From contig OX421962.1 in assembly GCA_949128115.1 (NCBI GenBank), positions 62,475,787 to 62,539,786 on the forward strand: a DNA stretch of 64,000 nucleotides. The letters are read 5' to 3'. A model generated the notes under the pieces. That model did not search any database. It was not told where the DNA came from and worked only from the letters and a program-made list of their open reading frames with translations. This stretch comes from Anaspis maculata. Lineage: Eukaryota; Arthropoda; Insecta; Coleoptera; Scraptiidae. Both the position numbers and the translations under genes were made by a program. The first letter of the stretch is position 1. Each line of letters starts with the position of its first letter. Positions 11,386 to 25,700 of this stretch are shown here, in pieces.

Positions 11386-14300
11386 TTAAGGTGAACGACA
11401 GTTGACAGATTTTCTAGGATTCTGACCTGAACGTCGCATAAGAGCAAGCCATTTCTTTGACATTGTCGTCCACTTTATTATGGCCGCAACCGTACATGTA
11501 TGTAAATAAAACATTTCAAAAACCAAAAAAATGAGCTTTTCTTGTAATGACCATTTTTTTTCAGGGAATTTTTTTGCAGAAATAACATCTGATATGTTCC
11601 TTGAAATCAGACATACTTCATTTGACAATGAAATTGAGTCAAATGTATGGAAATGACGTTCCTGCTTTTGCAATGAATGTTTTCGTATCATTTTTTTTTT
11701 CTCAAAGCCGTTGCGGCCTTTCTAAGGTGAACGACAGTTGACAGATTTTCTAGGATTCTGACCTGAACGTCGCATGAGAGCAAGCCAACTCTTTGACATT
11801 GTCGTCCACTTTATTATGGCCGCAACCGTACATGTATGTAAATAAAACATTTCAAAAACCAAAAAAATGAGCTTTTCTTGTAATGACCATTTTTTTTCAG
11901 GGAATTTTTTTGCAGAAATAACATCTGATATGTTCCTTGAAATCAGACATACGTCATTTGACATTGAAATTGAGTCAAATGTATGAAAATGACGTTCCTG
12001 CTTTTGCTATGAATGTTTTCGTATCATTTATTTTTTCTCAAAGCCGTTGCGGCCTTTCTAAGGTGAACGACAGTTGACAGATTTTCTAGGATTCTGACCT
12101 GAACGTCGCATGAGAGTAAGCCAACTCTTTGACATTGTCGTCCACTTTATTATGGCCGCAACCGTACATGTATGTAAATAAAACATTTCAAAAACCAAAA
12201 AAATGAGCTTTTCTTGTAATGACCATTTTATTTCAGGGAATTTTTTTGCAGAAATAACATCTGATATGTTCCTTGAAATCAGACATACGTCATTTGACAT
12301 TGAAATTGAGTCAAATGTATGAAAATGACGTTCCTGCTTTTGCTATTAATGTTTTCGTATCATTTATTTTTTCTCAAAGCTGTTGCGGCCTTTTCAAGGT
12401 GAACGACAGTTGACAGATTTTCTAGGATTCTGACCTGAACGTCGCATGAGAGCAAGCCAACTCTTTGACATTGTCGTCCACTTTATTATGGCCGCAACCG
12501 TACATGTATGTAAATAAAACATTTCAAAAACCAAAAAAATGAGCTTTTCTTGTAATGACCATTTCTTTTCAGGGAAATTTTTTGCAGAAATAACATCTGA
12601 TATGTTCCTTGAAATCAGACATACGTCATTTGACATTGAAATTGAGTCAAATGTATGAAAATGACGTTCCTGCTTTTGCTATGAATGTTTTCGTATCATT
12701 TATATTTTCTCAAAGCTGTTGCGACCTTTTTAAGGTGAACGACAGTTGACAGAGTTTCTAGGATTCTGACCTGAACGTCGCATGAGAGCAAGCCAACTCT
12801 TTGACATTGTCGACCACTTTATTATGGCCGCAACCGTACATGTATGTAAATAAAACATTTCAAAAACCAAAAAAATGAGCTTTTCTTGTAATGACCATTT
12901 CTTTTCAGGGAATTTTTTTGCAGAAATAACATCTGATATGTTCCTTGAAATCAGACATACGTCATTTGACATTGAAATTGAGTCAAATGTATGAAAATGA
13001 CGTTCCTGCTTTTGCTATGAATGTTTTCGTATCATTTATTTTTTCTCAAAGCTGTTGCGACCTTTTTAAGGTGAACGACAGTTGACAGAGTTTCTAGGAT
13101 TCTGACCTGAACGTCGCATGAGAGCAAGCCAACTCTTTGACATTGTCGACCACTTTATTATGGCCGCAACCGTACATGTATGTAAATAAAACATTTCAAA
13201 AACAAAAAAAATGAGCTTTTCTTGTAATGACCATTTCTTTTCAGGGAATTTTTTTGCAGAAATAACATCTGATATGTTCCTTGAAATCAGACATACGTCA
13301 TTTGACATTGAAATTGAGTCAAATGTATGAAAATGACGTTCCTGCTTTTGCTATGAATGTTTTCGTATCATTTATTTTTTCTCAAAGCTGTTGCGACCTT
13401 TTTAAGGTGAACGACAGTTGACAGAGTTTCTAGGATTCTGACCTGAACGTCGCATGAGAGCAAGCCAACTCTTTGACATTGTCGACCACTTTATTATGGC
13501 CGCAACCGTACATGTATGTAAATAAAACATTTCAAAAACCAAAAAAATGAGCTTTTCTTGTAATGACCATTTCTTTTCAGGGAATTTTTTTGCAGAAATA
13601 ACATCTGATATGTTCCTTGGAATCAGACATACTTCATTTGACATTGAAATTGAGTCAAATGTATGAAAATGACGTTCCTGCTTTTGCTATGAATGTTTTC
13701 GTATCATTCATTTTTTCTCAAAGCTGTTGCGACCTTTTTAAGGTGAACGACAGTTGACAGAGTTTCTAGGATTCTGACCTGAACGTCGCATGAGAGCAAG
13801 CCAACTCTTTGACATTGTCGACCACTTTATTATGGCCGCAACCGTACATGTATGTAAATAAAACATTTCAAAAACCAAAAAAATGAGCTTTTCTTGTAAT
13901 GACCATTTCTTTTCAGGGAATTTTTTTGCAGAAATAACATCTGATATGTTCCTTGAAATCAGACATACGTCATTTGACATTGAAATTGAGTCAAATGTAT
14001 GAAAATGACGTTCCTGCTTTTGCTATGAATGTTTTCGTATCATTTATTTTTTCTCAAAGCTGTTGCGACCTTTTTAAGGTGAACGACAGTTGACAGATTT
14101 TCTAGGATTCTGACCTAAACGTCGCATGAGAGCAGGCCAACTCTTTGACATTGTCGTCCACTTTATTATGGCCGCAACCGTACATGTATGTAAATAAAAC
14201 ATTTCAAAAACCAAAAAAATGAGCTTTTCTTGTAATGACCATTCTTTTTCAGGGAATTTTTTTTGCAGAAATAACATTTGATATGTTCCTTGGAATAGAC

Positions 14301-15418
14301 ATACGTCATTTGACATTGAAATTTAGTCAAATGTATGAAAATGACGTTTCTGCTTTTGCTATGAATGTTTTCGTATCATTTATTTTTTCTCAAAGCTGTT
14401 GCGGCCTTTTTGAGGTGATCGACAGTTGACAGATTTTCTAGGATCCTGACCTGAACGTCGCATGAGAGCAAGCCAACTCTTTGACATTGTCGTCCACTTT
14501 ATTATGGCCGCAACCGTACATGTATGTAAATAAAACATTTCAAAAACCAAAAAAATGAGCTTTTCTTGTAATGACCTTTTTTTTTCAGGGAATTTTTTTT
14601 GCAGAAATATTATTTGATATGTTCCTTGAAATAGACATACGTCATTTGACATTGAAATTTAGTCAAATGTATGAAAATGACGTTTCTGCTTTTGCTATGA
14701 ATGTTTTCGTATCATTTATTTTTTCTCAAAGCTGTTGCGGCCTTTTTAAGGTGAACGACAGTTGACAGATTTTCTAGGATTCTGACCTGAACGTCGCATG
14801 AGAGCAAGCCAACTCTTTGACATTGTCGTCCACTTTATTATGGCCGCAACCGTACATGTATGTAAATAAAACATTTCAAAAACCAAAAAAATGAGCTTTT
14901 CTTGTAATGACCATTTTCTTTCAGGGAATTTTTTTGCAGAAATAACATCTGATATGTTCCTTGAAATCAGACATACTTCATTTGACAATGAAATTGAGTC
15001 AAATGTATGGAAATGACGTTCCTGCTTTTGCAATGAATGTTTTCGTATCATTTATTTTTTCTCAAAGCCGTTGCGGCCTTTTCAAGGTGAACGACAGTTG
15101 ACAGATTTTCTAGGATTTTGACCTGAACGTCGCATGAGAGCAAGCCAACTCTTTGACATTGTCGTCCACTTCATTATGGCCGCAACCGTACATGTATGTA
15201 AATAAAACATTTCAAAAACCAAAAAAATAAGCTTTTCTTGTATTGACCATTTTTTTTTCAGGGAATTTTTCTGCAGAAACAACATCTGCTATGTTCCTTG
15301 AAATCAGACATACTTCATTTGACATTGAAATTTAGTCAAATGTATGAAAATGACGTTCCTGCTTTTGCTATGAATGTTTTCGTATCATTTATTTTTTCTT
15401 GAAGCTGTTGCGACCTTT
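11386..15418. repeat. Higher-order repeat unit of 12 monomers (about 4.03 kb)
   Basis: Opens with a monomer marked by GCATAAGAGCAAGCC (near 11436) and runs through the same ordered families as the next unit at 15419: GAGAGTAAGCC type, GGGAAATTTT type, several GTCGACCAC monomers, a GAGCAGGCC monomer and an ATTATTTGATATG monomer. Most of the unit aligns with 15419-19789 at an offset of about 4370 bp, and its start aligns at 4033 bp, so the two units differ by one monomer. Confidence 0.85.
12732..14075. repeat. Local tandem run of four GTCGACCAC-family monomers
   Basis: Four successive monomers share GAGTTTCTAGG and GTCGACCAC. This is local amplification of one variant family. A second run of four of the same family occurs at 40644-41987. 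Matching families next to each other indicate single-monomer expansions layered on the longer higher-order repeats. Confidence 0.85.
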
Positions 15419-18400
15419 TTAAGGTGAACGACAGTTGACAGATTTTCTAGGATTCTGACCTGAACGTCGCATAAGAGCAAGCCAACTCTTTGACATTGTC
15501 GTCCACTTTATTATGGCCGCAACCGTACATGTATGTAAATAAAACATTTCAAAAACCAAAAAAATGAGCTTTTCTTGTAATGACCATTTTTTTTCAGGGA
15601 ATTTTTTTGCAGAAATAACATCTGATATGTTCCTTGAAATCAGACATACTTCATTTGACAATGAAATTGAGTCAAATGTATGGAAATGACGTTCCTGCTT
15701 TTGCAATGAATGTTTTCGTATCATTTATTTTTTCTCAAAGCCGTTGCGGCCTTTCTCAGGTGAACGACAGTTGACAGATTTTCTAGGATTTTGACCTGAA
15801 CGTCGCATGAGAGCAAGCCAACTCTTTGACATTGTCGTCCACTTCATTATGGCCGCAACCGTACATGTATGTAAATAAAACATTTCAAAAACCAAAAAAA
15901 TAAGCTTTTCTTTCATTGACCATTTTTTTTCCAGGGAATTTTTCTGCAGAAATAACATCTGCTATGTTCCTTGAAATCAGACATACTTCATTTGACATTG
16001 AAATTTAGTCAAATGTATGAAAATGACGTTCCTGCTTTTGCTATGAATGTTTTCGTATCATTTATTTTTTCTCGAAGCTGTTGCGACCTTTTTAAGGTGA
16101 ACGACAGTTGACAGATTTTCTAGGATTCTGACCTGAACGTCGCATGAGAGCAAGCCAACTCTTTGACATTGTCGTCCACTTTATTATGGCCGCAACCGTA
16201 CATGTATGTAAATAAAACATTTCAAAAACCAAAAAAATGAGCTTTTCTTGTAATGACCATTTTTTTTCAGGGAATTTTTTTGCAGAAATAACATCTGATA
16301 TGTTCCTTGAAATCAGACATACGTCATTTGACATTGAAATTGAGTCAAATGTATGAAAATGACGTTCCTGCTTTTGCTATGAATGTTTTCGTATCATTTA
16401 TTTTTTCTCAAAGCCGTTGCGGCCTTTCTTAGGTGAACGACAGTTGACAGATTTTCTAGGATTCTGACCTGAACGTCGCATGAGAGTAAGCCAACTCTTT
16501 GACATTGTCGTCCACTTTATTATGGCCGCAACCGTACATGTATGTAAATAAAACATTTCAAAAACCAAAAAAATGAGCTTTTCTTGTAATGACCATTTTA
16601 TTTCAGGGAATTTTTTTGCAGAAATAACATCTGATATGTTCCTTGAAATCAGACATACGTCATTTGACATTGAAATTGAGTCAAATGTATGAAAATGACA
16701 TTCCCGCTTTTGCTATGAATGTTTTCGTATCATTTATTTTTTCTCAAAGCTGTTGCGGCCTTTTTAAGGTGAACGACAGTTGACAGAATTTCTAGGATTC
16801 TGACCTGAACGTCGCATGAGAGCGAGCCAACTCTTTGACATTGTCGTCCACTTTATTATGGCCGCAACCGTACATGTATGTAAATAAAACATTTCAAAAA
16901 CCAAAAAAATGAGCTTTTCTTGTAATGACCATTTCTTTTCAGGGAAATTTTTTGCAGAAATAACATCTGATATGTTCCTTGAAATCAGACATACGTCATT
17001 TGACATTGAAATTGAGTCAAATGTATGAAAATGACGTTCCTGCTTTTGCTATGAATGTTTTCGTATCATTTATTTTTTCTCAAAGCTGTTGCGACCTTTT
17101 TAAGGTGAACGACAGTTGACAGAGTTTCTAGGATTCTGACCTGAACGTCGCATGAGAGCAAGCCAACTCTTTGACATTGTCGACCACTTTATTATGGCCG
17201 CAACCGTACATGTATGTAAATAAAACATTTCAAAAACCAAAAAAATGAGCTTTTCTTGTAATGACCATTTCTTTTCAGGGAATTTTTTTGCAGAAATAAC
17301 ATCTGATATGTTCTTTGAAATCAGACATACGTCATTTGACATTGAAATTGAGTCAAATGTATGAAAATGACGTTCCTGCTTTTGCTATGAATGTTTTCGT
17401 ATCATTTATTTTTTCTCAAAGCTGTTGCGACCTTTTTAAGGTGAACGACAGTTGACAGATTTTCTAGGATTCTGACCTGAACGTCGCATGAGAGCAGGCC
17501 AACTCTTTGACATTGTCGTCCACTTTATTATGGCCGCAACCGTACATGTATGTAAATAAAACATTTCAAAAACCAAAAAAATGAGCTTTTCTTGTATAGA
17601 CCATTTCTTTTCAGGGAATTTTTTTGCAGAAATAACATCTGATATGTTCCTTGAAATCAGACATACGTCATTTGACATTGAAATTGAGTCAAATGTATGA
17701 AAATGACGTTCCTGCTTTTGCTATGAATGTTTTCGTATCATTTATTTTTTCTCAAAGCTGTTGCGACCTTTTTAAGGTGAACGACAGTTGACAGAGTTTC
17801 TAGGATTCTGACCTGAACGTCGCATGAGAGCAAGCCAACTCTTTGACATCGTCGACCACTTTATTATGGCCGCAACCGTACATGTATGTAAATAAAACAT
17901 TTCAAAAACCAAAAAAATGAGCTTTTCTTGTGATGACCATTTCTTTTCAGGGAATTTTTTTGCAGAAATAACATCTGATATGTTCCTTGAAATCAGACAT
18001 ACGTCGTTTGACATTGAAATTGAGTCAAATGTATGAAAATGACGTTCCTGCTTTTGCTATGAATGTTTTCGTATCATTTATTTTTTCTCAAAGCTGTTGC
18101 GACCTTTTTAAGGTGAACGACAGTTGACAGAGTTTCTAGGATTCTGACCTGAACGTCGCATGAGAGCAAGCCAACTCTTTGACATTGTCGACCACTTTAT
18201 TATGGCCGCAACCGTACATGTATGTAAATAAAACATTTCAAAAACCAAAAAAATGAGCTTTTCTTGTAATGACCATTTCTTTTCAGGGAATTTTTCTGCA
18301 GAAATAACATCTGATATGTTCCTTGAAATCAGACATACGTCATTTGACATTGAAATTGAGTCAAATGTATGAAAATGACGTTCCTGCTTTTGCTATGAAT

Positions 18401-19789
18401 GTTTTCGTATCATTTATTTTTTCTCAAAGCTGTTGCGACCTTTTTAAGGTGAACGACAGTTGACAGATTTTTTAGGATTCTGACCTGAACGTCGCATGAG
18501 AGCAGGCCAACTCTTTGACATTGTCGTCCACTTTATTATGGCCGCAACCGTACATGTATGTAAATAAAACATTTCAAAAACCAAAAAAATGAGCTTTTCT
18601 TGTAATGACCATTCTTTTTCAGGGATTTTTTTTTGCAGAAATAACATTTGATATGTTCCTTGGAATAGACATACGTCATTTGACATTGAAATTTAGTCAA
18701 ATGTATGAAAATGACGTTTCTGCTTTTGCTATGAATGTTTTCGTATCATTTATTTCTTCTCAAAGCTGTTGCGGCCTTTTTAAGGTGATCGACAGTTGAC
18801 AGATTTTCTAGGATCCTGACCTGAACGTCGCATGAGAGCAAGCCAACTCTTTGACATTGTCGTCCACTTTATTATGGCCGCAACCGTACATGTATGTAAA
18901 TAAAACATTTCAAAAACCAAAAAAATGAGCTTTTCTTGTAATGACCATTTTTTTTTCAGGGAATTTTTTTTGCAGAAATATTATTTAATATGTTCCTTGA
19001 AATAGACATACGTCATTTGACATTGAAATTTAGTCAAATGTATGAAAATGACGTTTCTGCTTTTGCTATGAATGTTTTCGTATCATTTATTTTCTCTCAA
19101 AGCTGTTGCGGCCTTTTTAAGGTGAACGACAGTTGACAGATTTTCTAGGATTCTGACCTGAACGTCGCATGAGAGCAAGCCAACTCTTTGACATTGTCGT
19201 CCACTTTATTATGGCCGCAACCGTACATGTATGTAAATAAAACATTTCAAAAACCAAAAAAATGAGCTTTTCTTGTAATGACCATTTTCTTTCAGGGAAT
19301 TTTTTTGCAGAAATAACATCTGATATGTTCCTTGAAATCAGACATACTTCATTTGACAATGAAATTGAGTCAAATGTATGGAAATGACGTTCCTGCTTTT
19401 GCAATGAATGTTTTCGTATCATTTATTTTTTCTCAAAGCCGTTGCGGCCTTTTCAAGGTGAACGACAGTTGACAGATTTTCTAGGATTTTGACCTGAACG
19501 TCGCATGAGAGCAAGCCAACTCTTTGACATTGTCGTCCACTTCATTATGACCGCAACCGTACATGTATGTAAATAAAACATTTCAAAAACCAAAAAAATA
19601 AGCTTTTCTTGTATTGACCATTTTTTTTTCAGGGAATTTTTCTGCAGAAATAACATCTGCTATGTTCCTTGAAATCAGACATACTTCATTTGACATTGAA
19701 ATTCAGTCAAATGTATGAAAATGACGTTCCTGCTTTTGCTATGAATGTTTTCGTATCATTTATTTTTTCTCGAAGCTGTTGCGACCTTT
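15419..19789. repeat. Higher-order repeat unit of 13 monomers (about 4.37 kb)
   Basis: Also opens with the GCATAAGAGCAAGCC landmark (near 15469) and repeats the family order of the unit at 11386. Another copy of the landmark at about 19840 begins the following 8.07-kb unit. One-monomer differences between units are what unequal exchange within the array would produce. Confidence 0.85.
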
Positions 19790-22700
19790 TTAAGGTGAAC
19801 GACAGTTGACAGATTTTCTAGGATTCTGACCTGAACGTCGCATAAGAGCAAGCCAACTCTTTGACATTGTCGTCCACTTTATTATGGCCGCAACCGTACA
19901 TGTATGTAAATAAAACATTTCAAAAACCAAAAAAATGAGCTTTTCTTGTAATGACCATTTTTTTTCAGGGAATTTTTTTGCAGAAATAACATCTGATATG
20001 TTCCTTGAAATCAGACATACTTCATTTGACAATGAAATTGAGTCAAATGTATGGAAATGACGTTCCTGCTTTTGCAATGAATGTTTTCGTATCATTTATT
20101 TTTTCTCAAAGCCGTTGCGGCCTTTCTAAGGTGAACGACAGTTGACAGATTTTCTAGGATTTTGACCTGAACGTCGCATGAGAGCAAGCCAACTCTTTGA
20201 CATTGTCGTCCACTTCATTATGGCCGCAACCGTACATGTATGTAAATAAAACATTTCAAAAACCAAAAAAATAAGCTTTTCTTGTATTGACCATTTTTTT
20301 TTCAGGGAATTTTTCTGCAGAAATAACATCTGCTATGTTCCTTGAAATCAGACATACTTCATTTGACATTGAAATTTAGTCAAATGTATGAAAATGACGT
20401 TCCTGCTTTTGCTATGAATGTTTTCGTATCATTTATTTTTTCTCGAAGCTGTTGCGACCTTTTTAAGGTGAACGACAGTTGACAGATTTTCTTGGATTCT
20501 GACCTGAACGTCGCATGAGAGCAAGCCAACTCTTTGACATTGTCGTCCACTTTATTATGGCCGCAACCGTACATGTATGTAAATAAAACATTCCAAAAAC
20601 CAAAAAAATGAGCTTTTCTTGTAATGACCATTTTTTTTCAGGGAATTTTTTTGCAGAAATAACATCTGATATGTTCCTTGAAATCAGACGTACGTCATTT
20701 GACATTGAAATTGAGTCAAATGTATGAAAATGACGTTCCTGCTTTTGCTATGAATGTTTTCGTATCATTTATTTTTTCTCAAAGCTGTTGCGGCCTTTTT
20801 AAGGTGAACGACAGTTGACAGATTTTCTAGGATTCTGACCTGAACGTCGCATGAGAGTAAGCCAACTCTTTGACATTGTCGTCCACTTTATTATGGCCGC
20901 AACCGTACATGTATGTAAATAAAACATTTCAAAAACCAAAAAAATGAGCTTTTCTTGTAAGGACCATTTTATTTCAGGGAATTTTTTTGCAGAAATAACA
21001 TCTGATATGTTCCTTGAAATCAGACATACGTCATTTGACATTGAAATTGAGTCAAATGTATGAAAATGACGTTCCTGCTTTTGCTATGAATGTTTTCGTA
21101 TCATTTATTTTTTCTCAAAGCCGTTGCGGCCTTTTCAAGGTGAACGACAGTTGACAGATTTTCTAGGATTCTGACCTGAACGTCGCATGAGAGCAAGCCA
21201 ACTCTTTGACATTGTCGTCCACTTTATTATGGCCGCAACCGTACATGTATGTAAATAAAACATTTCAAAAACCAAAAAAATGAGCTTTTCTTGTAATGAC
21301 CATTTCTTTTCAGGGAAATTTTTTGCAGAAATAACATCTGATATGTTCCTTGAAATCAGACATACGTCATTTGACATTGAAATTGAGTCAAATGTATGAA
21401 AATGACGTTCCTGCTTTTGCTATGAATGTTTTCGTATCATTTATTTTTTCTCAAAGCCGTTGCGGCCTTTCTAAGGTGAACGACAGTTGACAGATTTTCT
21501 AGGATTCTGACCTGAACGTCGCATGAGAGTAAGCCAACTCTTTGACATTGTCGTCCACTTTATTATGGCCGCAACCGTACATGTATGTAAATAAAACATT
21601 TCAAAAACCAAAAAAATGAGCTTTTCTTGTAAGGACCATTTTATTTCAGGGAATTTTTTTGCAGAAATAACATCTGATATGTTCCTTGAAATCAGACATA
21701 CGTCATTTGACATTGAAATTGAGTCAAATGTATGAAAATGACATTCCCGCTTTTGCTATGAATGTTTTCGTATCATTTATTTTTTCTCAAAGCTGTTGCG
21801 GCCTTTTTAAGGTGAACGACAGTTGACAGATTTTCTAGGATTCTGACCTGAACGTCGCATGAGAGCAAGCCAACTCTTTGACATTGTCGTTCACTTTATT
21901 ATGGCCCCAACCGTACATGTATGTGAATGAAACATTTCAAAAACCAAAAAATTGAGCTTTTCTTGTAATGACCATTTTTTTTCAGGGAATTTTTTTTGCA
22001 GAAATAACATCTGATATGTTTCTTGGAATCAGACATACGTCATTTGACATTGAAATTGAGTCAAATGTATGAAAATGACGCTCCTGCTTTTGCTATGAAT
22101 GTTTTCGTATCATTTATTTTTTCTCAAAGCTGTTGCGGCCTTTTTAAGGTGAACGACAGTTGACAGATTTTTTAGGATTCTGACCTGAACGTCGCATGAG
22201 AGCAAGCCAACTCTTTGACATTGTCGTCCACTTTATTATGGCCGCAACCGTATATGTATGTAAATAAAACATTTCAAAAACCAAAAAAATGAGCTTTTCT
22301 TGTAATGACCATTATTTTTCCAGGGAATTTTTTTGCAGAAATAACATCTGATATGTTCCTTGGAATCAGACATACTTCATTTGACATTGAAATTGAGTCA
22401 AATGTATGAAAATGACGTTCCTGCTTTTGCTATTAATGTTTTCGTATCATTTATTTTTTCTCAAAGCTGTTGCGGCCTTTTCAAGGTGAACGACAGTTGA
22501 CAGATTTTCTAGGATTCTGACCTGAACGTCGCATGAGAGCAAGCCAACTCTTTGACATTGTCGTCCACTTTATTATGGCCGCAACCGTACATGTATGTAA
22601 ATAAAACATTTCAAAAACCAAAAAAATGAGCTTTTCTTGTAATGACCTTTTTTTTTCAGGGAATTTCTTTTGCAGAAATATTATTTGATATGTTCCTTGA

Positions 22701-25700
22701 AATAGACATACGTCATTTGACATTGAAATTTAGTCAAATGTATGAAAATGACGTTTCTGCTTTTGCTATGAATGTTTTCGTATCATTTATTTTTTCTCAA
22801 AGCTGTTGCGGCCTTTTTAAGGTGAACGACAGTTGACAGATTTTCTAGGATTCTGACCTGAACGTCGCATGAGAGCAAGCCAACTCTTTGACATTGTCGT
22901 CCACTTCATTATGGCCGCAACCGTACATGTATGTAAATAAAACATTCCAAAAACCAAAAAAATAAGCTTTTCTTGTATTGACCATTTTTTTTTCAGGGAA
23001 TTTTTCTGCAGAAATAACATCTGCTATGTTCCTTGAAATCAGACATACTTCATTTGACATTGAAATTTAGTCAAATGTATTAAAATGACGTTCCTGCTTT
23101 TGCTCTGAATGTTTTCGTATCATTTATTTTTTCTCGAAGCTGTTGCGACCTTTTTAAGGTGAACGACAGTTGACAGATTTTCTAGGATTCTGACCTGAAC
23201 GTCGCATAAGAGCAAGCCAACTCTTTGACATTGTCGTCCACTTTATTATGGCCGCAACCGTACATGTATGTAAATAAAATATTTCAAAAACCAAAAAAAT
23301 GAGCTTTTCTTGTAATGACCATTTTTTTTCAGGGAATTTTTTTGCAGAAATAACATCTGATATGTTCCTTGAAATCAGACATACTTTATTTGACAATGAA
23401 ATTGAGTCAAATGTATGGAAATGACGTTCCTGCTTTTGCAATGAATGTTTTCGTATCATTTATTTTTTCTCAAAGCCGTTGCGGCCTTTCTAAGGTGAAC
23501 GACAGTTGACAGATTTTCTAGGATTTTGACCTGAACGTCGCATGAGAGCAAGCCAACTCTTTGACATTGTCGTCCACTTCATTATGGCCGCAACCGTACA
23601 TGTATGTAAATAAAACATTTCAAAAACCAAAAAAATAAGCTTTTCTTGTATTGACCATTTTTTTTCCAGGGAATTTTTCTGCAGAAATAACATCTGCTAT
23701 GTTCCTTGAAATCAGACATACTTCATTTGACATTGAAATTTAGTCAAATGTATGAAAATGACGTTCCTGCTTTTGCTATGAATGTTTTCGTATCATTTAT
23801 TTTTTCTCGAAGCTGTTGCGACCTTTTTAAGGTGAACGACAGTTGACAGATTTTCTAGGATTCTGACCTGAACGTCGCATGAGAGCAAGCCAACTCTTTG
23901 ACATTGTCGTCCACTTTATTATGGCCGCAACCGTACATGTATGTAAATAAAACATTTCAAAAACCAAAAAAATGAGCTTTTCTTGTAATGACCATTTTTT
24001 TTCAGGGAATTTTTTTGCAGAAATAACATCTGATATGTTCCTTGAAATCAGACATACGTCATTTGACATTGAAATTGAGTCAAATGTATGAAAATGACGT
24101 TCCTGCTTTTGCTATGAATGTTTTCGTATCATTTATTTTTTCTCAAAGCCGTTGCGGCCTTTCTAAGGTGAACGACAGTTGACAGATTTTCTAGGATTCT
24201 GACCTGAACGTCGCATGAGAGTAAGCCAACTCTTTGACATTGTCGTCCACTTTATTATGGCCGCAACCGTACATGTATGTAAATAAAACATTTCAAAAAC
24301 CAAAAAAATGAGCTTTTCTTGTAATGACCATTTTATTTCAGGGAATTTTTTTGCAGAAATAACATCTGATATGTTCCTTGAAATCAGACATACGTCATTT
24401 GACATTGAAATTGAGTCAAATGTATGAAAATGACATTCCCGCTTTTGCTATGAATGTTTTCGTATCATTTATTTTTTCTCAAAGCTGTTGCGGCCTTTTT
24501 AAGGTGAACGACAGTTGACAGAATTTCTAGGATTCTGACCTGAACGTCGCATGAGAGCGAGCCAACTCTTTGACATTGTCGTCCACTTTTTTATGGCCGC
24601 AACCGTACATGTATGTAAATAAAACATTTCAAAAACCAAAAAAATGAGCTTTTCTTGTAATGACCATTCTTTTTCAGGGAATTTTTTTTGCAGAAATAAC
24701 ATTTGATATGTTCCTTGGAATAGACATACGTCATTTGACATTGAAATTTAGTCAAATGTATGAAAATGGCGTTTCTGCTTTTGCTATGAATGTTTTCGTA
24801 TCATTTATTTTTTCTCAAAGCTGTTGCGACCTTTTTAAGGTGAACGACAGTTGACAGAGTTTCTAGGATTCTGACCTGAACGTCGCATGAGAGCAAGCCA
24901 ACTCTTTGACATCGTCGACCACTTTATTATGGCCGCAACCGTACATGTATGTAAATAAAACATTTCAAAAACCAAAAAAATGAGCTTTTATTGTGATGAC
25001 CATTTCTTTTCAGGGAATTTTTTTGCAGAAATAACATCTGATAGGTTCCTTGAAATCAGACATACGTCGTTTGACATTGAAATTGAGTCAAATGTATGAA
25101 AATGACGTTCCTGCTTTTGCTATGAATGTTTTCGTATCATTTATTTTTTCTCAAAGCTGTTGCGACCTTTTTAAGGTGAACGACAGTTGACAGATTTTCT
25201 AGGATTCTGACCTGAACGTCGCATGAGAGCAGGCCAACTCTTTGACATTGTCGTCCACTTTATTATGGCCGCAACCGTACATGTATGTAAATAAAACATT
25301 TCAAAAACCAAAAAAATGAGCTTTTCTTGTAATGACCATTCTTTTTCAGGGAATTTTTTTTGCAGAAATAACATTTGATATGTTCCTTGGAATAGACATA
25401 CGTCATTTGACATTGAAATTTAGTCAAATGTATGAAAATGACGTTTCTGCTTTTGCTATGAATGTTTTCGTATCATTTATTTTTTCTCAAAGCTGTTGCG
25501 GCCTTTTTAAGGTGATCGACAGTTGACAGATTTTCTAGGATCCTGACCTGAACGTCGCATGAGAGCAAGCCAACTCTTTGACATTGTCGTCCACTTTATT
25601 ATGGCCGCAACCGTACATGTATGTAAATAAAACATTTCAAAAACCAAAAAAATGAGCTTTTCTTGTAATGACCATTTTTTTTTCAGGGAATTTTTTTTGC

